The translations under genes and the position numbers were made by a program. The notes under the pieces were generated by a model, which had not been told where the DNA came from, did not search any database, and worked only from the letters and a program-made list of their open reading frames with translations. Shown one piece after another: positions 19,602-28,071 of a DNA stretch of 64,000 nucleotides; positions within the stretch are counted from its first letter, which is position 1, and every line of letters starts with the position of its first letter. Source of the stretch: Polynucleobacter sp. JS-JIR-II-50. GTDB taxonomy: Bacteria; Pseudomonadota; Gammaproteobacteria; Burkholderiales; Burkholderiaceae. The stretch lies in assembly GCF_018687895.1 (NCBI RefSeq), contig NZ_CP061307.1:1757948-1821947 (forward strand), written 5' to 3'.

Positions 19602-19656
19602 AATTGCTCCAAAAAATTAAATTGTTTGTTGTACTGATAAATATTTCGATACCCAG

Positions 19657-19685
19657 TAAATGGGGTCGAAAAAAGGGATTTCAAG
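19657..19685 (-). promoter_or_regulatory. Sigma-32 heat-shock promoter of dnaK
   Basis: On the minus strand, -35 CTTGAAA (19679-19685), a 13-base spacer, and -10 CCCCATTTA (19657-19665). This is a near-exact match to the sigma-32 (RpoH) consensus. Transcription would start near 19650, about 50 bases ahead of the dnaK ATG at 19601. No CIRCE element is present. Confidence 0.85.
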
Positions 19686-19697
19686 GGGATAAAGAGC

Positions 19698-19722
19698 AAA
19701 AAAGGCAGAAATCTGCCTTTTT
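19698..19722. terminator. grpE terminator, just upstream of the dnaK promoter
   Basis: Stem AAAAAGGCAG / CTGCCTTTTT with a four-base loop. T-rich sequence on the minus strand makes it an intrinsic terminator for grpE. It separates grpE transcription from the dnaK promoter 13 bases further on. Confidence 0.8.
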
Positions 19723-19755
19723 ATGCGTTTTTTGGGGTTTTAGCCCTTATTTAGC

Positions 19756-20304
19756 TTATTTTGGGGCGCTGACCGTCACTAAAGCAGGTCTTAAAACCCT
19801 ATCGGCTACGGTATAGCCACGCTGCAACACAGAAACCACCGTATTGGACTCTTGCTCGGAAGGTACCGAAGCAATAGCTTGGTGATGATGCGGGTCAAAC
19901 TTATCCCCAACCGCAGGGTTAATTTCTGTCATACGGCCTTTTTCAAAAGCAGACAGTAGCTGCTTAAGAGTAATTTCCAAGCCCTCTTTAAAGGCTTTGG
20001 CATCACCAGCATCAGTACCCAATGCGGCATAAAGACTATCAGTTACAGGCACTAAATGCTCTGCAAAACTTTCAATCGCAAATTTATGCGCCTTCGCAAT
20101 ATCTTCCACTGCACGGCGACGAATATTTTCTCCTTCCGCCTTAGCGCGCAAGAAGTTGTCTTGCAGCTCACCAATCTTTTGATTGAGTTCGGCAATTTCC
20201 TGTTCAGGCGTTTTTACAGCCGGAGTTTCTGCTGCAGTTTCGCTAACTGGCTCTGTTGCAGGATTCTCTTGCTCTGGGGATGGGTGTTGGTTTTCTTGTG
20301 TCAT
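19756..20304 (-). CDS. grpE: GrpE nucleotide exchange factor
   Basis: Releases ADP from DnaK and also acts as thermosensor of the DnaK cycle. The 182 residues comprise a Glu/Pro-rich disordered N-terminus (1-35), a long coiled coil (about 36-100, with [16 protein letters not shown]) and the C-terminal beta domain. The latter contains [20 protein letters not shown] and [19 protein letters not shown]. It is transcribed from a sigma-32 promoter that begins inside the end of hemH. Confidence 0.96.
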   Translation of the reverse strand: MTQENQHPSPEQENPATEPVSETAAETPAVKTPEQEIAELNQKIGELQDNFLRAKAEGENIRRRAVEDIAKAHKFAIESFAEHLVPVTDSLYAALGTDAGDAKAFKEGLEITLKQLLSAFEKGRMTEINPAVGDKFDPHHHQAIASVPSEQESNTVVSVLQRGYTVADRVLRPALVTVSAPK

Positions 20305-20347
20305 GGACGCTATTTTACTTTTCTATAAAGATGGCTATTAATTTGCA

Positions 20348-20375
20348 ATATGGGGCTGATTGTTGCAATTTCAAG
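20348..20375 (-). promoter_or_regulatory. Sigma-32 heat-shock promoter of grpE, overlapping the hemH stop
   Basis: On the minus strand, -35 CTTGAAA (20369-20375), a 14-base spacer, and -10 CCCATAT (20348-20354). Both boxes match the RpoH consensus. The hemH stop codon (20371-20373) lies inside the -35 box. Predicted start is about 35 bases ahead of the grpE ATG. Confidence 0.85.
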
Positions 20376-21465
20376 ACTTCATTCTTTCAGCCAGCTCAGC
20401 CCTTTCATTGCGCTTCGCTAATTCAGCGTCAGACTCCACACCTAAAGACCAGCCTTGAAGATGGTGATGGGCAATATCGCTCAGAGCCTCTATCCACTTG
20501 GGGCTGCTGTTCAAACAGGGAATGTAGCGATAGTCTTTACCACCATGCTCTAGGAAGATTTCGCGGGCTTCCATGGCAATCTCCTCTAAGGTCTCCAAGC
20601 AATCCGCCGGAAATCCTGGGCAAAAAATATCGATGCGCTGACAACCTTCTTTAGCTAACTTTTCAATTGTTGGAGCTGTATAAGGCTTTAACCATTCCGC
20701 CTTACCAAAGCGCGACTGAAAGGTCACAATATATTGTCCGGGCTCTAAACCCAGAGACTCGCCAAGCAAGCGACCCGTTTTCAGGCACTCACAATGATAG
20801 GGATCACCCTTCATTAAATTACGCTTTGGCAAACCATGAAAAGACATTACAAAGCGATCGCCTTTTGCAAAGTCTGGGCGCCCATCTTTATCCCAGCTCG
20901 ATAACACCTGATCACGCAATGCGCAAATGTACGCAGAGTTGTCGTGATAGTGTTTGACCAAGCGCAACTCTGGTTGGTCGCGCCAAGTGCCGAGAACACG
21001 AAAGACTTCATCAAAGCTAGACGCTGTGGTTGTGGCAGAGTACTGAGGGTACAAAGGTAATAGCAATAAGCGCTCCATACCTTGCGCCTTAAGACTCTCG
21101 AGGGCGGCCTGTGTAGAGGGTTGGCCATAGCGCATTGCTAAATCTACTAAAACTGTATGGCCCTCATTGGCAAATTTTTCGCCCAACTCTTTCGCTTGCA
21201 AGCGTGAGTAGTGCATTAAGGGAGAACCTAACTTTGGCAACCAAATAGAGGCATATTTTTTCGCAGAAGCACTACTACGAATTGGCAAAATAATGCCATT
21301 CAAAATGCACCACCAAATAATGCGCGGAATTTCTACTACGCGTGGATCAGAAAGAAATTCTTTTAGATAAGCGCGAACCGCTTTAGACGTTGGAGCAGAT
21401 GGTGTACCCAAGTTCAACAGCAAGACTGCCGTTTTGGAAGCGCGTAGATGCGGGTTTTGATTCAA
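20371..21465 (-). CDS. hemH: Ferrochelatase
   Basis: Inserts Fe(II) into protoporphyrin IX, the last step of heme synthesis. At 364 residues it is within family range. VLLLNLGTPSAPTSKAVRAY opens the protein. The metal-site SFHGLPKRNL has the catalytic His, and FQSRFGKAEWLKPYT and FCPGFPADCLETLEEI are signature segments. The only available start is TTG at 21465, with AGAGAC upstream. It lies 50 bases behind hrcA in the same direction, so hrcA and hemH may be co-transcribed. Its 3' end carries the grpE promoter. Confidence 0.96.
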   Translation of the reverse strand: MNQNPHLRASKTAVLLLNLGTPSAPTSKAVRAYLKEFLSDPRVVEIPRIIWWCILNGIILPIRSSASAKKYASIWLPKLGSPLMHYSRLQAKELGEKFANEGHTVLVDLAMRYGQPSTQAALESLKAQGMERLLLLPLYPQYSATTTASSFDEVFRVLGTWRDQPELRLVKHYHDNSAYICALRDQVLSSWDKDGRPDFAKGDRFVMSFHGLPKRNLMKGDPYHCECLKTGRLLGESLGLEPGQYIVTFQSRFGKAEWLKPYTAPTIEKLAKEGCQRIDIFCPGFPADCLETLEEIAMEAREIFLEHGGKDYRYIPCLNSSPKWIEALSDIAHHHLQGWSLGVESDAELAKRNERAELAERMKS

Positions 21466-21515
21466 GATGTTTTGTCTCTGGTAATGAGTTTTAAATATAA
21501 AAGTTCGATTTGTAA

Positions 21516-22526
21516 TTAGGAGCTTAAAGCACCCGATAATAATTTTGAGGTGATATCCACAATAGGAATAACTCGGTCATACGCCATCCGTGTTGGCCCA
21601 ATGACGCCAAGCGTTCCCACTATTTGACCGTCTACGCTATATGGGGCGCTAATTACAGCGAGATCCTCATAGGGCAATAAATCGCTTTCGCCACCAATAA
21701 AAATTTGAATGCCATCCGCATGACTTGATACATCAAGCAATTGCATGAGCACTGATTTTTGCTCCAACATATCAAACATCTTGCGCAATTTATCGAGATT
21801 GGAGCTTAAGTCCCCAACATTGAGTAAGCGCCGCTCGCCAGACAAAACCATATCGCCTCGCCCCATGTCGTAATCAGCAACACCGGCTTGCAAGGCCAAA
21901 GCCATTAACCCAGCAATATCTGTGCGCAAATTATCTAAGTCAGATTTCAGATGCATACGCACTTGATCAAAACTTTTTCCAGCAAACTGGGCGTTGATAA
22001 AGTTACCCGCCTCAATGAGTTGACTTGGCGTGTAATCCTGAGTCGTTGGCAATATACGATTTTGCACATCACCCTCTGGCGTAACCATGATGAGCAAAAT
22101 CTTACCTTCGCCTAAGCGCAAGAACTCAATATGCTTAAAAACCTGGGCGCGTTTGGGTGTCATGACAACACCAGCAAAATGGGTCAAGTTGGACAAAATC
22201 TGCGCTGCCGAGTTCAGGACCCTTTGCGGAGAATCCGGCAAAAGGCCTTTTTCAACCTCTCGAGCTGCCATCGCTTCCAAGGGGCGCACAGTCACCATGG
22301 TGTCTACAAACAGGCGATAGCCCCGGGGGGTTGGAATACGACCAGCAGATGTATGGGGACTAGTAACAAGCCCCATATCCTCCAGATCGGCCATAACATT
22401 GCGAATAGTGGCTGCAGAAAGGTCCAAACCCGAGAATCTAGATAGCGTACGCGAGCCAATAGGCTGGCCCTCCTCGATATAGCGCTCGATGAGGGTTTTT
22501 AGCAGTGCGCGGGAACGTTCATCCAT
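21516..22526 (-). CDS. hrcA: Heat-inducible transcription repressor HrcA
   Basis: Repressor that binds CIRCE operators and is kept active by GroEL. The 336 residues begin with a winged-helix domain: [20 protein letters not shown] and [30 protein letters not shown] in pieces up to residue 66. A GAF-like regulatory domain follows, ending in the family motif [20 protein letters not shown]. The one CIRCE site I can see is in front of groES. No CIRCE precedes hrcA, grpE or dnaK here, so the regulon in this window is just groESL. Confidence 0.96.
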   Translation of the reverse strand: MDERSRALLKTLIERYIEEGQPIGSRTLSRFSGLDLSAATIRNVMADLEDMGLVTSPHTSAGRIPTPRGYRLFVDTMVTVRPLEAMAAREVEKGLLPDSPQRVLNSAAQILSNLTHFAGVVMTPKRAQVFKHIEFLRLGEGKILLIMVTPEGDVQNRILPTTQDYTPSQLIEAGNFINAQFAGKSFDQVRMHLKSDLDNLRTDIAGLMALALQAGVADYDMGRGDMVLSGERRLLNVGDLSSNLDKLRKMFDMLEQKSVLMQLLDVSSHADGIQIFIGGESDLLPYEDLAVISAPYSVDGQIVGTLGVIGPTRMAYDRVIPIVDITSKLLSGALSS

Positions 22527-22527
22527 G

Positions 22528-22564
22528 TTGGAAGAGATTTTATGCCTATGGTTTAATCGTTATA
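22528..22564 (+). promoter_or_regulatory. nadK promoter, leaderless configuration
   Basis: TTGGAA (22528-22533), an 18-base spacer, and TTTAAT (22552-22557), then six bases to the ATG at 22564 with no Shine-Dalgarno sequence. The -35 box overlaps the hrcA start region on the other strand, so the two divergent promoters share DNA. Confidence 0.5.
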
Positions 22565-23469
22565 TGTTAAGCCCATCCCAAAATTCCACCAAGAAGGCAT
22601 TTAGCCGGGTTGCGCTTGTCGGCAAATTTCATGCTGATGGCATTGAGGAGCACCTAAAAGACCTAGCCAAAGTGGTCTCAGGATTGGGGTGCGCGGTCTT
22701 TATTGAGTCGGAGACAGCCGCCCACCTTGGTTTAAACAGCCATCCCACAAAAACTGCTCAGGACTTTGCTGGAGCAATTGACCTTGTTGTCGTTTTAGGG
22801 GGTGATGGCACCATGCTAGGCATTGCACGTCAATTAGCGGGCAGTAACGTTCCACTCGTTGGAATCAATATGGGTCGTCTTGGTTATATGACTGATATTC
22901 CAATTCAGTCGGTTCAGACTACGCTACCCAAAATCATTTCCGGGGAATACGAAGCCGATACGCGCACGTTGCTCGATGCCGTAGTTCTTCGTAATGGCAA
23001 AGAAATCAATCGTGCGTTAGCACTCAATGATGTTGTCGTGAACCGCTCCGGCATTTCAGGAATGGTCGAGTTGGCAGTTCACGTCAATGGCTCATTTATG
23101 TATAACCAACGATCTGATGGCTTGATTGTATCTACCCCTACCGGCTCAACTGCATATGCACTCTCAGCCGGCGGACCTATTTTGCATCCCCACGTTGCGG
23201 GCATTTTGCTAGCTCCCATTGCGCCACACTCACTCTCGAATCGGCCAATTGTTTTGCCGCAAGATAGCGTCACGGTGATTGAGGTAGTCAATGGACTTGA
23301 AGTCATTGTCAATTTTGACATGCAATCACAAACGAATTTACAAAGCGGTGACAAGATTGAAGTGCGTCAATCCGATAAAACTATTGATCTACTACACCCC
23401 AGCAATCACAGTGATTACAAGACTTTGCGTGAGAAATTGCACTGGAATGAATACCCATCGACTTTCTGA
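22564..23469 (+). CDS. nadK: NAD kinase
   Basis: Phosphorylates NAD to NADP with ATP or polyphosphate. The 301 residues have the catalytic GGDGT at 79-83, the LNDVVVNRSGISGMVEL segment with the NE/D-type substrate site, and TPTGSTAYALSAGGPI. The frame extends 25 codons upstream into the hrcA antisense region. I start at 22564 because the extension has no homology and would overlap the divergent hrcA start. recN follows after 26 bases, a conserved pairing. Confidence 0.95.
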   Translation: MLSPSQNSTKKAFSRVALVGKFHADGIEEHLKDLAKVVSGLGCAVFIESETAAHLGLNSHPTKTAQDFAGAIDLVVVLGGDGTMLGIARQLAGSNVPLVGINMGRLGYMTDIPIQSVQTTLPKIISGEYEADTRTLLDAVVLRNGKEINRALALNDVVVNRSGISGMVELAVHVNGSFMYNQRSDGLIVSTPTGSTAYALSAGGPILHPHVAGILLAPIAPHSLSNRPIVLPQDSVTVIEVVNGLEVIVNFDMQSQTNLQSGDKIEVRQSDKTIDLLHPSNHSDYKTLREKLHWNEYPSTF

Positions 23470-23495
23470 TGTCGAGTTTTTTGCTACGCTAATAC

Positions 23496-25166
23496 ATGCT
23501 TCAAACCATCTCACTCCGTGACTTTGTCATCGTTGATCAGCTAGAGCTAGATTTCTCAAGCGGGTTTACTGTGCTGACCGGCGAGACCGGTGCAGGTAAA
23601 TCAATTCTGCTAGACGCCCTTGGCTTAGTGCTGGGTGAGCGTGCTGATAGTAGCCAAATACGTGAAGGCAGTAACCGCGCAGAAATCTCATCACTCTTTC
23701 GGATTGAGCCAGAGTTAGTGCAATCGTTTAGTCAATGGCTTGATGAACAAGGATTCCCAATTGAGGATGAGGGCCAAAGCTTATTACTCAAAAGAACCGT
23801 AGAAAGTAATGGACGTAGTCGTGCCTTTATTAATGGCAGCGTTGCCACGCTGGCGCAATTGCGCGAAGCGGGTGACCAGCTAGTGGACATTCACGGACAA
23901 CATGCCCACCAACTCTTATTAAAGGGCGGTGCTCAACGCGAACTTCTCGATCGCCACGCTGGCTTACTGCCACTCGCTGCAGAGGTAGCCCAAACGTTCA
24001 AAACACTGGCTGATTCTCGTCGCCGTCTTGAACAAGCGGAAAATGCAGGTCAAGACGTTGAGCGCGAGCGTGAGCGTCTTGAGTGGCAACTGGAAGAGCT
24101 CACCGAGCTTTCCCCGCAAGACGGTGAATGGGTCAATATTCAAAGCGAGCACGCCCGCTTAGCAAATGGGGCAAAGCTAATTAGTGGCTGCCAAGAGGCA
24201 ATTGAGATATTGAGTGATGCCGATAATTCCCTGGAATCTACGCTGTCGAAGGTATGTACTAATGTAGGCGCCCTGGCGGAGCATGACCCAGCGTTAGGCG
24301 AGATCAATCAAGCCCTAGAATCGGCCAGCATTCAGCTAGATGAAGCCATTCATGGTCTCAATCGTTACCTACAAAAAATTGACTTAGACCCTGCTCGACT
24401 TTCTGAAGTTGAAGAGCGCATGCAAGCATTGCATAGTACGGCTCGCAAATACCGCGTTGAAGTAGACGAACTACCAAAACTCCTGCTTGAGACAACAGAG
24501 CGATTGGATGCTCTAACTGCATCCCAAAATATTGAAGCACTCCGGGATCAAGTTAAGCAAGAAGAAGTTGTTTACTTAAAGCTAGCAAAACAGCTTTCAC
24601 AAAAACGTACTAAGGCCGCAAAAGAACTCGGTGATTTAGTGACTGATGCAATGCAAGATTTATCAATGGCAGGTGGGCGCCTAGAGATTGCTTTGGCACC
24701 CCTTAGTGACGGCGGATCCCATGGTCTTGAGCAAATTGAATTTTTAGTAGCCGGTCATGCCGGTAGCACGCCACGCTCACTTGCTAAGGTAGCCTCAGGC
24801 GGGGAGCTAGCCCGCATTAGCCTGGCAATTAGCGTTATTACAAGTAAAGCCTCATTCACCCCCACCCTCGTCTTTGATGAAGTGGATGCAGGTATTGGTG
24901 GTGCTGTTGCTGAAACAGTGGGCAAACTATTGCATCAATTGGGTCAATCTCACCAAATCTTATGTGTCACCCATTTGCCACAGGTAGCGGCTCAAGGCAA
25001 TCATCACCTCAAAGTGAGCAAATCTCAAAACAGTGAGAAGACAGTATCGCAAGTACAGGTTTTGGGTAGATCTGAACGGGTGGAAGAAGTGGCCCGCATG
25101 CTTGGTGGCGCCACTATTACTGATACTACTCGCCGTCATGCCCGAGAGTTACTAGAGCAAAACTAA
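23496..25166 (+). CDS. recN: DNA repair protein RecN
   Basis: SMC-like ATPase acting early in double-strand-break repair. In 556 residues the N-terminal head has Walker A GETGAGKS at 29-36. The middle (about 165-370) is two coiled-coil arms rich in Glu, Leu and Arg. The C-terminal head has the ABC signature SGGELARIS and Walker B LVFDEVDAGIGG, then THLPQVAA. It starts without a Shine-Dalgarno sequence and has a TACGCT hexamer five bases before the ATG. Convergent with glnE, with 13 bases between the stops. Confidence 0.97.
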   Translation: MLQTISLRDFVIVDQLELDFSSGFTVLTGETGAGKSILLDALGLVLGERADSSQIREGSNRAEISSLFRIEPELVQSFSQWLDEQGFPIEDEGQSLLLKRTVESNGRSRAFINGSVATLAQLREAGDQLVDIHGQHAHQLLLKGGAQRELLDRHAGLLPLAAEVAQTFKTLADSRRRLEQAENAGQDVERERERLEWQLEELTELSPQDGEWVNIQSEHARLANGAKLISGCQEAIEILSDADNSLESTLSKVCTNVGALAEHDPALGEINQALESASIQLDEAIHGLNRYLQKIDLDPARLSEVEERMQALHSTARKYRVEVDELPKLLLETTERLDALTASQNIEALRDQVKQEEVVYLKLAKQLSQKRTKAAKELGDLVTDAMQDLSMAGGRLEIALAPLSDGGSHGLEQIEFLVAGHAGSTPRSLAKVASGGELARISLAISVITSKASFTPTLVFDEVDAGIGGAVAETVGKLLHQLGQSHQILCVTHLPQVAAQGNHHLKVSKSQNSEKTVSQVQVLGRSERVEEVARMLGGATITDTTRRHARELLEQN

Positions 25167-25179
25167 AGCTGCATTACCC

Positions 25180-27993
25180 CTAGCCAATGCTTGAAGGTGC
25201 TTTAAAAATCTCCAGCCAAAGCGCCTGAACCGCATCTCTTGCCGCAATGAGATCAATCTCATTTTCTAGATTGATCTGGGTTTTCTCGACTCCATCCAAA
25301 CGCAAACGATGTTGACGGGCCCTCAACAATCGATACGCATTGCCAACAGTTAGCGCAGCCTCTTGGGAAATTAAGCCCACATCACCGGCTATTCGCAACA
25401 ATGCAATATTTCCTAAATTGCCAATGAGCTGAGCATGCTGTTGGGCATAAGCCAAGACCAAGAACTGCACAATAAATTCAACATCGACCATGCCGCCAGA
25501 ATCATGCTTTAAATCAAACTCGATCTTGGCATTGGGGTGGCCTGCATGCACCTTGCGGCGCATTTCTAAGATTTCCGCCCTGAGCTGCGCAATGTTTCGT
25601 TTCTGACTTAATACCTCGGAGCGAACTGAGTCAAAGAATTCGCCCACGCTGGAATTACCGGCTGAGTAACGAGCTCGCGTAAGGGCCTGATGCTCCCAGA
25701 CCCAAGCCGCATTATCACCTTCTCGCAGTTGATATTTTTTAAAGGCGTCAGCATTCGTTACCAAGAACCCAGCAGAGCCATTAGGACGAAGACGCGTATC
25801 AATCTCAAACAAGCTACCAGTAGAGGTATACGCAGTTAACCAATTAATCATGCGCTTTGCTAGCAAGGCATAAACTTCTTGAGCGGCATAGTCTGAGTCT
25901 TCCGCTTGATACAAAAAGATAATATCTAAATCAGAGGCATAGCCCAACTCTTTGCCGCCTAATTTGCCATAAGAAATAATCGCAAATGGAGGGCTAGCCT
26001 CGAGAGGCAAATCAAACTTTTGGGCCACGCCAGGCCAAACCCGCTCAAATGTTGTCTGCAGAATTAAATCTGCTAGAGCCGATAGATGATCGCTTACTCG
26101 CTCTACCGGCAGCGCTTGTTGCACGCCAATACCTAGATCGGTCAATAGCGTGATGAAGGTTTCGTTGTGATGGGTAACTCGCAGGATATCCATCGCCTGC
26201 TCAGAGCCATCACCATCAGCCATGACATCATCGAGCCGCATATTGAGATGAGCTCGCACTTCAGCCCAATATGTTTCCGGATCCTCGATCAACGCTCTCT
26301 CGGTTTGAGAGCTCAACAAGTGATCCAGCAAATGCGGATGATGCGTCAAATATTGCGCGCCCCATTGTGATGTCTTGAGTAAGTCAAGGACATTAGATAA
26401 TGCTCTGGGATACTCGGCCAAAATAGAAAGATAGGCACTACGCCTCGCAATTGCCTCAAGCAAATCAAACAAGCGCAACAGGGTTTGGTCGGCATGTGCG
26501 GAGGTGGCACCCTCAATCTGCAAAATCTCTGCCGCCTTGCACATCAAGTTATCGAAAATTAAACGGCTTTTTTCCGGCAATAATTTTTGTTTTGCGCTGT
26601 CAATCCAAGCCTGCCACCGCGCATGCGAATCAGGAAAAAATATTGGGTCGGGTGCCCAGTCCTGAGCTAAGGGCGCAATCTCAAGACGCGAGCCATCATC
26701 CAGTAAAAATGCTTTTTTAAAAAGTTGGGCAACCTTATTTTGATGCCGCTCTAGTTCGGTCATAAAAGCATTTACTTGTGCTTCTTGGCCTTGCATCGAA
26801 ATCGCCAAGCGTGATCGGACTTCAGCATCATCAGGCAGATAGTGGGTTTGCTGGTCATCCCACACCTGAATACGATGCTCCAAGCGCCTTAAGAAAACAT
26901 AGGCCGCCTGTAACGCATCTACCTCATCGGCGGGGAGGATGCCACATTGTTTAATGAGATCTAAGACCTCCAAGCTTGGGCGGACTCTAAAGCGAGGATC
27001 TGTACCGCCCCGCATGAGTTGAAACATTTGCGCTAAAAACTCAATCTCTCGAATACCGCCGCGCCCTAACTTGATATCATGCGAACGCCCTTGATGGCCC
27101 GAAGAGCGTTTTTCTGCTTCCGCCTGAATTTGCGCATGCAAATCCCGTATAGAGGCAATCACACCATAATCTAAATGCCGACGGTATACAAAGGGGCGAA
27201 TCAGTTGGTCAAGCTCTCTTTGGCAGCGAGGAAAATCCGGAGATCCTGGTAGAGGCGCGATTAATCTACCTTTAATCCAAGCGTAGCGCTCCCACTCTCG
27301 CCCCTGAACCAATAGATATTCTTCTAGCATATCCAAACTACACACCAGCGGTCCTGAATCTCCATTGGGACGAAGACGCATATCTACCCTAAAAACAAAC
27401 CCATTGGCGTCGTGCTCAGCAAGCAGCTTAATTAAGCGTTTGCCCATTCTCGTGAACCATTCCTGGTTGGATAAGTTCTTAGGCCCGCCACTAGTCTCAC
27501 CCTCATGCTCATAGAGAAAAATCAAATCGATGTCTGAAGACAGATTGAGTTCAAGGCCGCCCAATTTACCCATGCCGACAACCATGAGAGGCATCTCTGA
27601 TTGTGTTGTGTTGCTCCAAGGCAAACCGAAGCGGGTTTTGAGATCCCCTCGAATAAAAGCTATTGAAGTGGAAACCGCTAATTCAGCAAAATGGCTAAGC
27701 GCCTGAGTCACCTCTTGCAAGTCGGCCATGCCATTTAAATCCCGGAATGCAACCCAGAGCATCAAACGCTGTCTTGCCAAGCGCAAATTGGCCATCCACA
27801 GGGTATCGTCTTGCGCATCAGCCCATTCATCGACGCCACAGTCTTTTAGCAAGGCCTTAATGCCCTGTATATCGACTTTTTTCTGCCCTTGAATACGGAG
27901 CCACTCCAGCCACTCAGGGCGCGCACTTAGCCAACGTCGCGCATAAGTCGAGTGTTGCTCTAAAAAATCGATTTGCCGGGAAAAATCATCCAT
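25180..27993 (-). CDS. glnE: Glutamine synthetase adenylyltransferase/adenylyl-removing enzyme
   Basis: Bifunctional enzyme that turns glutamine synthetase off by adenylylation and on by deadenylylation in response to PII and glutamine. The 937 residues carry two nucleotidyltransferase cores. The N-terminal adenylyl-removing core has GMGKLGGLELNLSSDIDLIF near 140, and the C-terminal adenylylating core has GKLGGKELGYASDLDIIFLY near 660. Both keep the DxD metal pair. A GGGGGA site lies ahead of the ATG. It is a single gene, divergent from yhdP. Confidence 0.97.
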   Translation of the reverse strand: MDDFSRQIDFLEQHSTYARRWLSARPEWLEWLRIQGQKKVDIQGIKALLKDCGVDEWADAQDDTLWMANLRLARQRLMLWVAFRDLNGMADLQEVTQALSHFAELAVSTSIAFIRGDLKTRFGLPWSNTTQSEMPLMVVGMGKLGGLELNLSSDIDLIFLYEHEGETSGGPKNLSNQEWFTRMGKRLIKLLAEHDANGFVFRVDMRLRPNGDSGPLVCSLDMLEEYLLVQGREWERYAWIKGRLIAPLPGSPDFPRCQRELDQLIRPFVYRRHLDYGVIASIRDLHAQIQAEAEKRSSGHQGRSHDIKLGRGGIREIEFLAQMFQLMRGGTDPRFRVRPSLEVLDLIKQCGILPADEVDALQAAYVFLRRLEHRIQVWDDQQTHYLPDDAEVRSRLAISMQGQEAQVNAFMTELERHQNKVAQLFKKAFLLDDGSRLEIAPLAQDWAPDPIFFPDSHARWQAWIDSAKQKLLPEKSRLIFDNLMCKAAEILQIEGATSAHADQTLLRLFDLLEAIARRSAYLSILAEYPRALSNVLDLLKTSQWGAQYLTHHPHLLDHLLSSQTERALIEDPETYWAEVRAHLNMRLDDVMADGDGSEQAMDILRVTHHNETFITLLTDLGIGVQQALPVERVSDHLSALADLILQTTFERVWPGVAQKFDLPLEASPPFAIISYGKLGGKELGYASDLDIIFLYQAEDSDYAAQEVYALLAKRMINWLTAYTSTGSLFEIDTRLRPNGSAGFLVTNADAFKKYQLREGDNAAWVWEHQALTRARYSAGNSSVGEFFDSVRSEVLSQKRNIAQLRAEILEMRRKVHAGHPNAKIEFDLKHDSGGMVDVEFIVQFLVLAYAQQHAQLIGNLGNIALLRIAGDVGLISQEAALTVGNAYRLLRARQHRLRLDGVEKTQINLENEIDLIAARDAVQALWLEIFKAPSSIG

Positions 27994-28033
27994 TCCCCCA
28001 TCTTAATCTGACCCCGAGACCCAAGCCAGAAGC

Positions 28034-28071
28034 TTGGCGATCAAGCTAGGGCTGAAGGATAATAGGGGCCA
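28034..28071 (+). promoter_or_regulatory. yhdP promoter, leaderless configuration
   Basis: TTGGCG (28034-28039), an 18-base spacer, and GATAAT (28058-28063), then seven bases to the ATG at 28071. An AGGGG follows the -10 but is only two bases from the ATG, too close for a normal ribosome site. Confidence 0.5.

Noticed and set aside
27980..28070. Inverted repeat CCAAGC/GCTTGG as a glnE or yhdP operator
   Set aside because: Only six base pairs at about 28021-28037, overlapping a probable -35 box; too short to claim without conservation.
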